Positions 46,129-60,091 are shown, numbered from the stretch's first letter. The stretch is 64,000 nt of DNA from Xanthostigma xanthostigma (GCA_963575645.1 OY754464.1:61602948-61666947), one strand, 5' to 3'. Numbers and translations are program-made. Notes: generated by a model not told the origin, from the letters alone.

Positions 46129-46245
46129 AATGAGACACTGTGTAGTTGCACAGACAACAAACGCTGCTTTTGCACATAAACTTGGTAACAATAACTAGTG
46201 TCAATTTTCATCACCATGTTACCCACCACCGTGTTAACATGGCTC

Positions 46246-46481
46246 AAGCCAGAAAAATCACAAATCCATTCAACTTTAGTATCCCGTTGGAATTTTTGAA
46301 AAAAAATTAATTCTAACCGGTTTTATAACGATTGAATATTGGAAAAGTTATATGGTTTTATACGTTTGTCTAAAATTGGTATCGCTAAAGAAATTGTTAG
46401 AAAGAAATCGGTTAGAATTAATTTTTTCCAAAAATTCCAACGGGATACTAAAGTTGAATGGATTTATGATTTTTCTGGCTT
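46246..46481. repeat. Foldback element with arms of about 75 bp
   Basis: AAGCCAGAAAAATCACAAAT and TTTATGATTTTTCTGGCTT are inverses; CAACTTTAGTATCCCGTTGG pairs with its exact inverse at 46,438-46,457. It lies about 720 bp upstream of the Ig2 exon. Confidence 0.9.
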
Positions 46482-48528
46482 AGTCCGATCAGCGAAATCC
46501 GTTTGTGAAAAAATGGCGCAATTTGCAATTATTAAGGAAACAAAAAAAAGTGATCGTTAATTACTCGAGAAGTAATTGACCGATGACGCTAAAATTATTC
46601 ATGCATGTTTGGGTCAACATAGACATCATTTTTGAAAATTTTCAGTCATCTATATGCGGTCATTTTTTAGTAAAAAAAATAGTGAAAAAAACGTGTTTTT
46701 TTAACTTTCGGGGCTATTTGCAAGTTAACAATTGCACTTAGCGATCTCTGTCAGTGCTCATTTTTTAGGAAATTTCATAAGGAACAACTTTCTCAATGCA
46801 CATGCTATACTAAAAGTCAAGAGGAACGGAGATATTAAAGGAAATAAAGAAAAAAACACTATTTTCGTCACTAATTGTCAATTATAAAATCAAGCACGCC
46901 AACAATTTCTAAGCAAACTTAGGGGGTTGAACTACACCCTAAAACGAAGCGATCCCAACAATAATCTCGCCTGTGCCCGAATAATGCACTTTTTAAAGTT
47001 TTACCTCCTCGCCGTCTAGTCTATAGTGTCTACGATAAATTTGCAAGAACTGATTTTAAAAGATATCCGATATCTTAAAAAAAAAAACATTAATTTATTA
47101 AAATATATTGATTAATTTATTCTTAAAACGATTGATTCATGTACTGTCAATGGACTTTGATATGTGTACAAAATTTCAAATCGATAAGATGTGTGAAAGT
47201 CGTTTAATATTGACTTGAAAGATTTGGCTTACCTATACATAATACTAACAAGTGAAGTACCTATTCATGAAAATAATTAGTTATATAAGTTTTAACCCGG
47301 TAGGCAGTGACTTCAAAAATAATATTAATTTTTAAATGACATCATCATCTGTCAGAAAATTCTCTGATATTAGATTGCAGCACATTTTAATTTGAGATAG
47401 ACCTTACCACACAACACACTGTGCAACAGACCAAGACAACCAAAACAAGCGTGCGATTTATTAGATAAAATCGAATTTAGACTGTTTTTATTGTTTATAT
47501 CTGTATAAAAAACTATTAAGACGCAATCTGTTATACAAAATTTCATTTAAGACAGATTTTGAACTGATCTGACTTTAATTGAGCGATTTAAAAGCGAAAC
47601 ATTTCGATTTTTTTTTATTTGATCCCCTTTGGGACAAACATTTCACAGTTAGATGGAGTTAGGATCAAATAGATCCCAAGACGAATCAAAAATAAAAGTT
47701 TTGAAAATATGGTGAAGCCGTTTGAGTTGCACGTGTGACAGATTCACAGACGTACAGACAAAGCGAATATATATAGGCGTTTTAGCTCACATTTTTCGTG
47801 CTTAAAAAGTATTATCACGGTAATTACTTCATATGAAAAGATAATAATTATGTAGCTTAGAAATGAAAATCTTAATTGAACAACTTTATGAAAGCAAGCC
47901 AGATTAAAAAAAAACGTACATCTATAAAGCAGTAATTAAAAGTTTTGAAAGCTCCAATTAAACGTGGCTTAACATAAAACCAGACATGACAATTAATAAT
48001 AATTACTATAAACTAGTTTAAATACAGAAATAGTAATAAAATGTAACGAGAATACAACAGGCCTCTGCAACAGAGGCCAGTATTAAACAAAACGAAACAC
48101 TGCTGTTGTTGGGCACAAAATCACTGAGCATTTGTTCATAACAACGTGTTATTGCCGTAAGTTTCAACAAACACCGCGTATATATATAGTGGCACATTTA
48201 AAGTTAAAGATGAGTGTGTCCAGTTTAGGGACACACGACAGCAGATCGGATTGTCAAGTGTTCTGTCTGTGATTTTAGGGAATGACCTGGAAAATGTCGA
48301 TCTACTGTTTCGATTTTTAAAAGCGACCGGTCTTGATCGATTTCTTTGATTTTATTTATTTATTTGTTATTTGTTTTTGTTACGTGTTATTGTTAATTTA
48401 TAGAGTTTATACAACTTTTTTTTTTGTTAACAATTGTTAATTTATGGCTTTTATCTTTTTTCTGATGTTTTTTTTATTATATAGGTACACGCTGATGACC
48501 TCAGCTGTTGAGCGTCTATAATTTACAA

Positions 48529-48553
48529 TCTCTCTCTCTCTCTCTCTCTCTCT
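48529..48553. repeat. (TC)n microsatellite
   Basis: An uninterrupted CT/TC run of 25 bp. The flank at 48,490-48,528 repeats sequence found at about 815-860. Confidence 0.95.
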
Positions 48554-49365
48554 AAAGTTAAAGATGTATGAGGGACGAGGGTATATCAAATCACCGAGAA
48601 ATGAATGACATTTTGTCAACTTGAATATTTCCGCCGAATTTAAAGACATTAAAAAATATATTTGGTCATTTATAAAATTGTCCTTATTGCCATGATGTGA
48701 CACTATCATTATTAGTTTTTTCGTCAAGTGAAAGCTTCCTAATTCGTTCGGTATCTTGAAAGTTATCCGGATAAAGTTCCGATTAAGGGACACGCCCGAT
48801 TTCGACCAATTTTTTTTTTACGTATTTACCTCGATTAGTGACGCAAATTCCCAAATGGATTTTTGGCACAAATGCGCCATAAATTTTTTATGGGTGTTTA
48901 AAGTTTCAATGATTTTTAGTCATTTACTTTGGGTGATTACACCAAAAAGGTGTCAATTTTTGTGGTTAAGTTGACCTCAACCACATATAAATAGTCTCTA
49001 AAGGAGGTTTGACGATCATCAACGTAATGATCATTATCTGATCATCCCGGACAACAGACTTTAATCATCGTTGACAATTCTTTGTATGGATCGCGGTTCA
49101 GTTTTTGGCATCAACGACGCTGTAAAAACTCGCACATGTGATCAACGATAGTGTCCTTATAAACCCCACCTTTACTCTCTAAACATGAATCAGTCATTTT
49201 TCACTAAATTATAAGTGCATATTCACTATTTGTCAATGCTTGAATGGTACCACGCAGAATTAGTGAATACTCACTATATGAATTAATGAATATAAAAATG
49301 CACTAATTATTATATAAGTGAATATAAAAATTCACTAATTATGGTATGAGTGATCATTAAATGTC

Positions 49366-49600
49366 CGATTGTGTTGAGATTTTGCATACGTATGCAGTTC
49401 CGATAACAATACAATATTATAATAACTAACTAATCGGTCCGGCTTTCGCCCAGTTGCAAATCGCACTTTTTAATTTCCCGTTGGGCCGTTATCCGATTGG
49501 GTTGAAATTTTGCATACGTACGTAGTTTCGATGACAATACAATATTATAATAACTAACTGACCGGTCCGAATTTCGCCCGGTTGCAAATCGCACTGTTAA
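49366..49600. repeat. Tandem duplication of about 128 bp
   Basis: CGATTGTGTTGAGATTTTGC at 49,366 and CGATTGGGTTGAAATTTTGC at 49,494 start two copies. Both contain ACAATACAATATTATAATAA and a GTTGCAAATCGCACT end. Confidence 0.9.
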
Positions 49601-49601
49601 T

Positions 49602-50203
49602 AAAGCGTTTATTAGTCGTTAATAAAAAAGAACTAAAAAGTTAAAAATTATTTTATTTCGATTAGAAATAAGCCGTTTTATACTTACTTATCACAATCTC
49701 AAGTTTTATAAGAAAAGCGTGCTATATTTTAATAGCAAGACAGAGAAAAAACAGGGTGTAATACGCTTTTATTGAAAACTTGAGACTGGTAAGTATCTAC
49801 CTATAATCTTCTAATCGGAAATAGTATATTACATCACAAGGGCCGAAAGTTGAATGCCGAGGGCATCATGACGCGCAGGGCCGAGATTTCAACTTTTAAG
49901 GCCCGTGTGGTGTATACGATTTTTCTTCATATCCACTAGAAAGTACGTACTTTCGTCAGCAGGGACGAAAGATTGACATTTACCTACTCCCAGTGAGAAC
50001 GGCGGGAGGAAAAAATTTCTCATATCGTATTTATACTCGTAACTAGGGTTACCGCTGTCATTTAATATAATAAATAACAAGGAGTAAAAGTCAAACTTTC
50101 GTCCCTGCTATAAGGGACGAAAGTACGTACTTTCGATCGAGGTATGAAGAAAAAAAATATTTTTAACTTTTTAGTTCTTTTTATTAACTAATAAAAGCTT
50201 CTT
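49602..50203. repeat. Terminal-inverted-repeat element with GGGACGAAAGTACGTACTTTCG core
   Basis: The outer arms share AAGAACTAAAAAGTTAAAAA and its inverse at 50,160-50,180. The inner sequence has a palindromic GAAAGTACGTACTTTC twice (about 49,942 and 50,118) and an inverted GGCCGAAAGTTGAATGCC/GATTTCAACTTTTAAGGCC pair (49,842-49,905). Confidence 0.8.
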
Positions 50204-52437
50204 TAAAAAAATCGTTTATTTTTTATTAACAAAAATAAATTTATGATCAAATTTATATGCACTAACAAGCGAACTACGGCTACACTTTGTCGTCCCAAAG
50301 CAAAGCCGGCTCAAAACCCACGCACACAAACCTAAGTACATATACCGCTCTACTTCTAAGTGCAAACACTAATTTCAACAGTAAATCCGGTAGCTATATG
50401 TATATCATTTACTCTGACTGCTGCAGATACTAATTCCGTTAAAATCTGTCGCAGCACAACAGTATTTGTTCTCTGTCGAACGTGTCAAAACTTTCTTCTT
50501 ATTATACGTACGTATACTCTTCTACCAGTAGCGTGCTCACATCTGAGGCACTGCTGCATTTTCGTTAGTTTATTTAAGAGCCCAAACTAAACCCTGGCGA
50601 CACGAAAGTGCTCACTCGTGTCATAATAATGTTTCAAAATTTCATGGCAATCGTGTTTTAATTTGAACATTTTTGTGTGTGATGAACTATTTTATGACAT
50701 CAGTAGCTTCATTGAACCCAGTGAAAATGAGGGAGTTCAATCTAAATATTAAGAATTAATTGAAAATTTATAAAAAACAATCGACAAAAATAAAAGAAGA
50801 TAGTATTATAAAACATCATAAAAGTACATTTCTACATAAAAATAAAATGTAAAAAGTGCAAAATTTCAAAATGTTATGTATTTAGTTCGTGGCTGATTAT
50901 TTTATGACGCAGTATGACATTATGACAAAATGATTACGTTCGAGATGTATACACAATTTTTAGCACGTATCTCCTATAATATAAAAATGCTGTTTTTCAC
51001 ATAAAATAAATATATTTGATAATTATGTTCTAGCCATTTACATTTCATTTGAATTGTTTACGAAAACTACTTCTGCTTTGTGCTGCTTTGCTATCTTTGT
51101 TTATCTTATAGAATTAAATGGTAACTGACAAGTCATTTTTAAAGTACCGTTGGATTGCTAAGAGTGCATGATGTGCTTGTTTTAATTCAAAACACAATTT
51201 TAGAGGGCGATGTGCAAGAAAACGATTACAGTTCGAAATTAAGAATAGAAAAGTATACATAATCATAACTCGTGAATATTTGCTGTGTTAATGAAGGTTC
51301 AGTTGAAATCTTCAAACGGGCTATGGACTTGACATCACTAGAATCGCAAAATCTATAGTCCTATAGTTGATAACGACTGGTGATGGGTTAACTGATAAAC
51401 TATGGAGAATTTAAGAAAAGAAGTACTTAAATAGAACCAACTGGAAATGTCTAGAGACCAATGAATCCGACTCGTATACAGTGAATTGCATTTAAGGTGC
51501 AATATATGCATGAGTTTAGTTGATATGATAACTACAATACAAAAATAGTTCTACATAAAATGCAACGTTGGCAGGGCGCCCAAAGGAGGTTCATTTTACG
51601 CGGAAAAATTTTCTCTAATGCATTAATCGAGTCTTAAATAAAATTCACTGATTGTCTAAAATGGAATAATTATAATACGGAATTTATATTATTACTAGTG
51701 GTCGCCAAGTAGTCGAAATTCGACCGTAATTCATTAAATTTTTAAGTTTGAACATTGACGTTTTTTGACGTGATAACGTCTTATAAATTGATGAAACACC
51801 GGCTGCACGCACGAAAAAGAGTAACGTTCCGCAAGCGAGAGCGCGATATAAGCAATAGTCTCTCTCTTCTCGCGTGACGTCAGAGAGTAGTGTGCGTTCA
51901 ACATTTCTTTCGGCTGTTCCAGCGAAAGCTACATCTGACAGATGGCCAGATAAATTATACGGTTTGTTAACAAATATATAATATATATACATTCTTTTAA
52001 ATGTCTTTTATAATTGTTTAAAAATATGTATTTTGCTTTGATTGATCAAATTATTAGTCGGTAAAAATATAGTTTGACAGCTACTAAAATTTAGGTTATG
52101 TATTATTAAATATGATATTCGAGCGGAATACGTTATCACGTAAAACTATCGTCCGTAAACCGACTTTACAGACAACCAATTTTTTGTCATTATATGGATT
52201 TCTCATGAATCAATTTTATACCTGTGTTAATAATATAATTCGTAGACATTGTGATGAAACATATATTGAGCAATTTCCTTCATTAAAACGAAGATAACGA
52301 TGTATGCTTCGTCACAATGTTAGCAAATTAACACACTCAAATCAGTACCACAACATTTCTTTCCCGTATTTATATTATATTTATATTATTATATTATAGT
52401 TCGATTAAAGTTTACGGAAGTTATTTTACATATGCCC

Positions 52438-52954
52438 ATATTCACCGAACACTGTTAAAGATAGAAGTTAGTAATCTTTGAACCAATTTATTCGTTTAGA
52501 ATAAAATTTACTTTCAATTCGCTAAGCAAATTATCATGTAGAAAAGTTAGTTAAAGAAAAAATATACACTGCACTATACTGCTTGCTCTTTTTCTTGGAT
52601 ATTTTGACGTTTACCGCAGAATCCGACCGATGGAAAAAAGTTTCACAAAATATGTTTTATTGCACACAAAACTTTCACTAAATTTAATGTTTTACACCTC
52701 ACAAAGGGTTCAGTAACAACACAAATAAATTCACAAACTGTATAGTAGATATAATAATCCACGTTTAAAGGTTAGGTATTATGATTGATGTGGCGGCCAT
52801 TATTATTTTATCAGGCGAATAAATATTTATGTCTTCGAAGTAAGACGTAATTTTGGTTGGTGAATTGAATTCTCGCTATTTATTCGGAGGAATAGTTATC
52901 TGTTGAACAAATTAACCGAATAAATAACCACTAACGTTCGGTGCTAGGCATATG
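52438..52954 (-). mobile_element. MITE-like element family Q, copy 2 (opposite orientation)
   Basis: It begins ATATTCACCGAACACT and ends near ACGTTCGGTG. It is the diverged reverse complement of the copy at 42,542-43,125. Confidence 0.75.
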
Positions 52955-53380
52955 ATAATACTATATTGGGACGCATAAAGTGCATTTATTAGAAACCATT
53001 CTCTTAATATTATAATATAACATCAAATTTACAGTTTCGATAATCTAGAAGCATATTAGCACAGCTCGAACGCACGTTCTTCCTTGCAATAGACGTGCAT
53101 ACAAGCGTTCAGCGACAGGGCGGTTGATGAACGAAGACACCAAGACATGGTGAACGTTTTATAATCCCTCAACAGTTTCTATCCGCCAGAGGCAACATAA
53201 GGGTTGTCAATCATAATATGATCGTAGATAACTAGAGGCTCAACCAAAACGGTGGCGGAGACGGAAAGACTACTTCATTATATTATAAGTACTAAATTAT
53301 TATTTCTCCTATATTATCCTACTCACTACTGGATGTCCAATGTTTAGAGATGAGCTTAGTGATTACTTTCAGGTAAGGTG

Positions 53381-53668
53381 CAGTGGGGTAAGATAGTAAA
53401 CGGGGCAAGATCGTAATCGGTCTATACTTATTTATTTATACATAAATGAGCGAACAGTTAGAAACCTGTATTAAATTAATATGAGGCGATCCATAGAGAT
53501 GTCTCTCAGCCATGTGGAGAATAACCGTATTATATATTCATTATTCAGTACAACTTCTGTAAATGTTTTGTGAATTATTCCGATTTTACCCCAGAACACA
53601 GTAAAATACATTTCAATTGATTTTAAATAGCCGTTTACGAACTTGCCCCGAATGCGGGGCAATTTTCT
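53381..53668. repeat. GTGGGGTAAGATAGT element
   Basis: CAGTGGGGTAAGATAGTAAAC and the loosely inverse GAACTTGCCCCGAATGCGGGG bound a segment of about 290 bp. The pairing is imperfect. Confidence 0.55.
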
Positions 53669-53805
53669 ATACCTATAAATGAAGATTTCCAAGGAAAATT
53701 GCTGTTTTTTTCAATAAAAATTATAGAGTATTAACTTTGCGTTGATACTATTATACAGTATGTAAACGCGTAAGGTGCACATAGGGAAATTAGCATTGGG
53801 AAAAA

Positions 53806-54264
53806 ACACTTGGATCAGAGTTAGCCATGACTGCATTAATTGTTATTTCTATTGAATTATCGTGGTAATCTTGAATATTTCTATTTTATTTTTATTTTAC
53901 TTGCCTTTTTTAATAATAAAAACCTCTTATAAATCATTATTTTAATTTTTTTGTGCAAAAATAAAACAAAAAAACAACTCCATCTGTTTGGAAACATTTC
54001 ATTCAAAAATTGTCTGACTGGTATGACGTATGCGCGTTGGTAAATCAGTGACCCAATGTCTTTAGGTTAAACACGAATAGGCGGAGATATTTGATCTCGC
54101 ACCATATTTAAGTATTTTTGGGAGTTTAATGTCCCATTAAAAAAAAGTCCGATTATGTTGTAATCATTTGAATATTTTCTTCGGTAGTATACACATTCAT
54201 TTTGCAAAAGAATATTATCTGTCAAATTGAAAAAAAGATTTCAAGGCTCACTCTGATCCAGTCA
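53806..54264. repeat. Possible terminal-inverted-repeat element
   Basis: ACTTGGATCAGAGTTAGCC and GGCTCACTCTGATCCAGT are inverse at the two ends. The interior shows no symmetry. Confidence 0.5.
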
Positions 54265-54984
54265 TTTTTTCCGAATGTTTCGGAAATAATATACCTATAT
54301 AAGTATGTTCACAATTTAAGATCATTGTCAAATAAATTTTTTTTGACAATCCTTTCTGCAACCGAGCATAAATATTTATTTTGATTACGTGAGGTTGAAC
54401 AAATGTTAACAGTGGTGCTTAATTACACGAGTTGAGATTTTCCGAACCAGTTAGTCCGTTTTTATTAATCGTTAAACACATTTGCAAAATTTCAAAGCTC
54501 TGGCTTAAATAGATCTAGTCTAAATTTTGACCCAAACTGACTGCTGAACAAACAAGGCAGGTTAAATAAAAACTTGCAATCATTACAACCTTCTTAAAGA
54601 AACAGTAGGTTCATAAAACTGGTTGATTCAATTTGGACATCCCTAGATGTATGTCGCGCGCCGGAAGCAACTGAGAATACAGTTATGAAACTTATAAACC
54701 TCCAATAAGACTCACAACACACCCCTGTCCCCTCGCAACGACTGCTCTACTTCTCCCACAACGTTGAACAGTTCCTGTTGTGTTCTGAGCAATTTCAATG
54801 AGCTATTCAGACTCTGATGCTTAAGCTATACGTATGTAGGCAATAGATTTATGTTTAACAATATTCTATACATTACCAACCAGTACCTACTTGCGTCATT
54901 CTAGTACAATCACTATTGGGTGTCGTTATTATGATTTTGTTTGATAATGTACAAGCTGTTTTAATTACTTAATGAAACGAAAAA

Positions 54985-55290
54985 ATTCCAGCCAAATAGG
55001 CGACAGGACCATTCCAACTTCAAAATGTTGACATTTGATATAGTATAATAAAGAAAAATAAATTTCTGATATTGCGTGAGGTGCAGCGGGTAATAGCTAG
55101 CATTCAATATGATATTTACTATTCATTGCCATGGTTATCTACATAATATTATGTTCTACGTCTTGTAAAAATGAATTAAGTCATGCTTAACTAGTTTATT
55201 TCTGACAGATTTACAAAACAAAAGAACAGCTGATTTTTTTTTATTTTCAAAATATTGCCGAAATTATAAGATCGAAGAAATTCGCGTTAT
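54985..55290 (+). repeat. Dispersed repeat family V, 5' part in the upstream intron
   Basis: CCAGCCAAATAGGCGACAGG, CATTGCCATGGTTATCTAC and TTATTTCTGACAGATTTAC match family V. It stops abruptly where a family W copy begins. Confidence 0.72.
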
Positions 55291-55570
55291 ATTATAAAAA
55301 ACTGTACTTCTTCCAACAACTTTATATTACTGTTCTAACAAAATAAAATGTAAAAAAGAACAAGAAAAATTTAAAAAATCGTATGTGGAAATCAGTGGAA
55401 TTATACCTAGCTGAAATTTTTTTAGCTTCTTTCAAAATTTGTTTTTCTGTTTGTACTACTGATTAAAACTATTATTTAATAATTTAATTCATATACTTTT
55501 GTTTAGGGGTGTCCAGCGATACGGTGCTAACCAGGGGTCCAAAAAAAGTTAACTACGGCCCTGATTGTAA
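55291..55570 (-). repeat. Dispersed repeat family W, copy 2
   Basis: It contains TACCTAGCTGAAATTTTTTT and CTGATTAAAACTATTA, inverted relative to 40,880-40,960. Confidence 0.65.
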
Positions 55571-56394
55571 TCATATAAGTAAATTGTTTAAAATGTTTCT
55601 AATTGTTAGAACTTGAGATCTTAAAAAGTATATACTTATTTTCTAAAATTCAATAAATCAATGTAATAGTACACCAAATTGATATTACATTAGAAAATAA
55701 GTAATAAGAATGCAATACGTTTTTCATAAAACTTGTTGAAATGTTCGATTTTAGCAATATTATTTAAGCCGTATCTACAATGAACAAATCTTTTCTTACA
55801 CCACATCGCTCCGTTTCTTACACCATATAATTCAATATTTAAACATCTATTTCAATATATAGATAAAAATAAATAAAAAATAAATATAACATTATGTAAA
55901 TTAGATGTAATGAATGTAATTTCACTATAATTCCCATTTTTATTTTCAATATTCAATTTTTCCAATACGTATATAGTATATAAAAAAAGAAAAAACTTGA
56001 ACCCAGTACGAATGTTAAAATAATTCGCTCGTGTTTTTATTAATTATATATTAGGTAAAATACATTTTTTAGGAATAGACAAATTATTTAACGTAGGTAA
56101 GAATCTATAATGTCGATTTCTTATCTTTTCCACCATCAAAAAATCAAGCAACATACTTGAAAACTACATACATTTAAGCTGAAAAGTTAAATTAGTAATT
56201 ATATGAGAATATCCGTACTATGTTTCAATGTTTTGTGTTTTACATAAATGAAAAATCTAAAAAGCTAATCCAGTTATCAAAAAAAAAAAAAAAATGGGAC
56301 TCATATTATAAGATTTGAGAAAAATGTCTTTATACAAGTTTTAATAAATTGTATCCGTCTTTTTACCGTTTTAGTGAGATTTTTGGATATTTTG

Positions 56395-56800
56395 TAAAGA
56401 CCGCTGCATATGCTGGCTGTGAAGATGGAAACAATATCATTGCGGACTCGCGTGCGTGGTAGCAAGATGGATTTCAAAATTACAATCGGGACTATTTTTC
56501 GTGCTTGTTTGTCAGCTCGATTTGAGCAAGAACCAATCAAGAAACAATATTTTATCACGTGGGCGCCCACAAACAAACATGGCATCATAGTTTGTGTTCT
56601 GTTTAGAGACAAACGCTCACATTTGTTAACATTGCTACTGAGCGCGCACCAAACTCGTCTACAAAGCTAGTTTCAAAACAAGCATTGTGTGAAGCAAAAA
56701 CACAAAAGTCATCACGAAACCCAGCACCACAGCACGTTTGAAAGCTAGCAGCCAAATCTAGCAGCAAAACTAGTCTTGTGTGCAGCGGCAATAAGTTCAA
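56395..56800. repeat. Dispersed repeat family P, copy 3 (inverted and longer)
   Basis: It contains the complement-type segment GATGGATTTCAAAATTACA with GCTTGTTTGTC, and ends in TCTTGTGTGCAGCGGCAA. Both ends carry CCGCTGCA-type sequence in inverted orientation, so it may be a full-length terminal-inverted-repeat element. Confidence 0.6.
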
Positions 56801-56987
56801 GTTACGAAAGTAGATAGATAATATTTAACACAAAGATAGTACATGTTATGTACAGATGTGACATCAATTACATATTAAAATTTATAATTAAAAAATTCTT
56901 CAATTGTATAAAAACAAATTATTATTGGATAAAAAGATCCTGAGAGTTTTAAATTTTCGCAGTTGCATCATTTTGATTTCGTTAGGC

Positions 56988-57463
56988 AATTGTATGATCG
57001 ATCGTTATTATATCTTTGTACACAGAGGGCGCCACAATTCAGAAAAAGTAAGAAAGAGACAGCCCTATGCCATCTCACGTCAGATTATGCCATAAAGTTC
57101 AAAGTAAATACCAACTGAAGAGATCACGGGTGAGAGAACCTGATTCTCCTTCCCTTTACTATTTAATGGAACAAGGCTTGGGTTGGGGGTGATCTCTTCG
57201 AGCGAAACAATCGATATTGTTACGATCGAGCTTCGATCATACAATTATATCTCATGTTTCGCTCTCAAGATCACATTGTAGCTGTTTAAGAGTTGGTCTA
57301 AAAAAAAGCGTCTGAACTATGACTGCACAAAGAACATTATGACATAATCTGACGTGAGATAGCACAAGGCTGTCTCTTTCTTACCGTTTTTGAATTGTGG
57401 CGCCCGCTGTGTACAAAGACACGCACTACAATATGATCTTGAGAGCGAAACATGAGATATAAT
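56988..57463. repeat. Interleaved inverted repeats
   Basis: The main arms 57,012-57,097 and 57,338-57,420 share CTTTGTACACAGAGGGCGCC and TCACGTCAGATTATG or inverses. A second pair, TATCTCATGTTTCGCTCTC (57,248) and GAGAGCGAAACATGAGATA (57,440), and a third, TGTATGATCGATCG and CGATCATACA, cross the first. Two similar elements may have inserted in each other. Confidence 0.8.
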
Positions 57464-58581
57464 ATGTTGTAAAGTCTAAGAGATTCGTATGCGAATGTTT
57501 TTTGAACTGTAAACCTATGTTGCGGCAATTCCCGACAGTTAAACCAACATTAACACCGTTGAATTTGCGATCAAAATTGACGTTTCTCCGAATGGAACCG
57601 CGGACAAAATTTAGTATACCTATTCATATAAAATGTAATGTACAATAAAAGAAAATATAATATTAAGTTTTCGAACAATGCTTCTGTGGTGGGCGGTGTA
57701 CTTCATTGACAGGAAGAATGTTCAAGATATTAATGTCAGTGACATAAAGAATGGAAATGGATGTTAGAATTTTAAAACACGAAGATTGCTTTATTCACGC
57801 AAGGTTTTTCCATTACTCCGTAGAAAAGCATTTTATCTAGATCAGACCGAACTGCTGGTACAGTCTGCTTAAATCGACTAAAAGTGTATTGAAGCATCGA
57901 ATATTTTTTTACAATTTTCTAAATCATAAATACATGTACACAGTATAACCAATACTTTTTCTAATACTTTTTTAATAGGTTTTACCTTGCAAAAGGTGGA
58001 AATTTGACATAGATCTTAAGTATGACATGCTAATTAATATTCTTAGTATTCGACCTTGAGGTTCGTTCAACCATATTGGAAAAAACGAAACTCGCTTGTA
58101 TCAGTCTGTTTTCCGTGAGAACTTTAAGCCTCGGAATTTTCGTTAGGTTCTCCTGTAAACTATGGATGAGACTCTATATTTTCCTCATTTTTTTCAAAAT
58201 TTAAATCCAAAAGTTTCGGCGATTTTCATATATTTTTTTAATACACGTATTATAATATCATAATATAATCTAAACAATAGGTACTCAAAATTTGTCTGTC
58301 CGATAAAAACTTTTAAACTGTAAGTCTGATCATAATGAAATTTGGACACAACATTTATCTCGGTAAACTAAGATGAACGTGCGTACTTATGCCCTCTCGT
58401 TTTTTTGCACCCAGGTGAAACCGAGACGAACCGCTAGTAATATAATAATTTGTTCCTGTCGAATTGATTTTTTATTATTTTTTCTTTTCTATTCCATTTA
58501 AGTCTACTTGATATTTATATCCATATATTTTTTTTATCTATTTTTTAAACGTTAAAGAAATCATGTCTTTTTCAGTTTTTA

Positions 58582-58645
58582 TCATACAGTGGAAAACTTA
58601 GCGGGATGTGCACTTTTGGTTTTGCCAACTATTTTAATATTTCCT
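58582..58645. repeat. Dispersed repeat family S fragment (inverted)
   Basis: It contains CAGTGGAAAACTTAGCGGGA and GCACTTTTGGTTTTGCC, the reverse complement of 3,210-3,258. Confidence 0.7.
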
Positions 58646-59126
58646 TGAACCGCGTTGTTGAATGAAAAATATAATCGTAGTGTTTTTTGAACATCCTGTA
58701 CAGGTGACAGAAGTGAGTGAACATAAGAGCGTCAAGTGGGAGCGGTAAAGCCATCAGGAGAATATCGGTTTATCTGTAAAGAGTCTCGTGGGTATATCAT
58801 GGAGAGCTCCCGCGACACAACGGCCTCACTAACCGAATAGACATGCCGCTCGTGCCGCGTAGTTCCGTGCACTCACTAAAACTGCCACAGTAGTTGACAT
58901 TTTCTACTTACAACTAGTTGAAGTTTGGCGTTCATTAATTATGGCACAAGTTTTCGCAGTGTGTCCGTCTGTGTGCAATCTATAATGAAATATTCTGACA
59001 AGTTCCACCATTTATTATTAAAGCCAGGAGTCACAGCTTCATAATATAAAAAGTAATCAGTTAATCTAGCTAAAGCTTGCTATTGATATTGTTAAGACAC
59101 ATCCCTTGTTACAATGCCATATAGCA

Positions 59127-59546
59127 TGACCGGCAATTGTTCGTATTCCTCTCTTGGAAGAAGAAATGACCAATTTGGAATGTTTTAATCTCTATCACTT
59201 GGAGGTGGGAAATGCGTCATTTTTGATTAAATCTAGTTCGTTTTTTTTATAAAAAGATCCGAATTTTGGGAGTTATATATAAAAATATTCTCACTTTTTG
59301 TCTTGAATTTTTTCATGAACTGATAGTTTACTAATTGACCAACCTTCCTAAAGCTAAAAATCACCAAATTTACTGTGTTAATTAAAACTTACAATAATTA
59401 AAAGAAAAATAATATAAAAATTCTTCTCAGAAATGTTATTATCATAAAAAAATGACGCATTTTCGACCCCCAAGTGATAGAGGTTAAATCATTTAAATAA
59501 GTCATAATTTCGTCTCCCGAGAGGAATACGAGCAATTACCGGTCAC
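59127..59546. repeat. Foldback element with GACCGG ends
   Basis: TGACCGGCAATTGTTCGTAT and ATACGAGCAATTACCGGTCA are inverses; GAAATGCGTCATTTTTGAT and ATGACGCATTTTCG continue the arms of about 105 bp. Confidence 0.87.
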
Positions 59547-59570
59547 TTTGTAAAAGAAGAAAATATTTTT

Positions 59571-59853
59571 GAAGTAAAACTTCTTGAGATTACCTCAGAT
59601 TTTTTTTTGGACGACAGTTTACACAGTTTCGCTATTTAAAAACATCGACTCACAGATGGCAGCATCAAATCGCATTTATACAAACTTGAACCAAAGGTGA
59701 AACATAACTACGGACGCAAACCAATTTTATGATCGGTGTCCGCATTTTAAAAGCATCGACTTACAGATCGCAGCATCAACATGCATCTGTCGAAACCATC
59801 TTGAACGAAATGTGACGCAAACCAATGAGCGTAGTCTAAAGAAGTTTTACTTC
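59571..59853 (+). repeat. Dispersed repeat family U, apparently full-length copy
   Basis: The ends GAAGTAAAACTTC and GAAGTTTTACTTC are inverted. The interior contains two diverged copies of the ACATCGACTCACAGATGGC/GCATCGACTTACAGATCGC unit. Confidence 0.75.
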
Positions 59854-60091
59854 AAAAAATATGAAGTAAAACCAGATTGCAGTCTAGTTTTTTATTACCC
59901 GACTGCGGAGAAGCCAAAAGGAAGGGTTATAATCTATTTATGTGTGTATTTACGGATGTTCCACCGTAGCGCCTAAACTATTCATCTGATTTTGATAAAT
60001 ACGGTGTCAATCAAATCGATATTATGGTCCGGGTAACATTTATTTTTGAATTTTGGTCCCAGAGGGGACCTAATTGAAAAATAATAGTTGA

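Noticed and set aside
51684..51992. 102-codon minus-strand open frame upstream of the Ig2 exon
   Set aside because: It shows no Ig signature, signal peptide or flanking splice sites that join the gene frame, and its codon content looks random.
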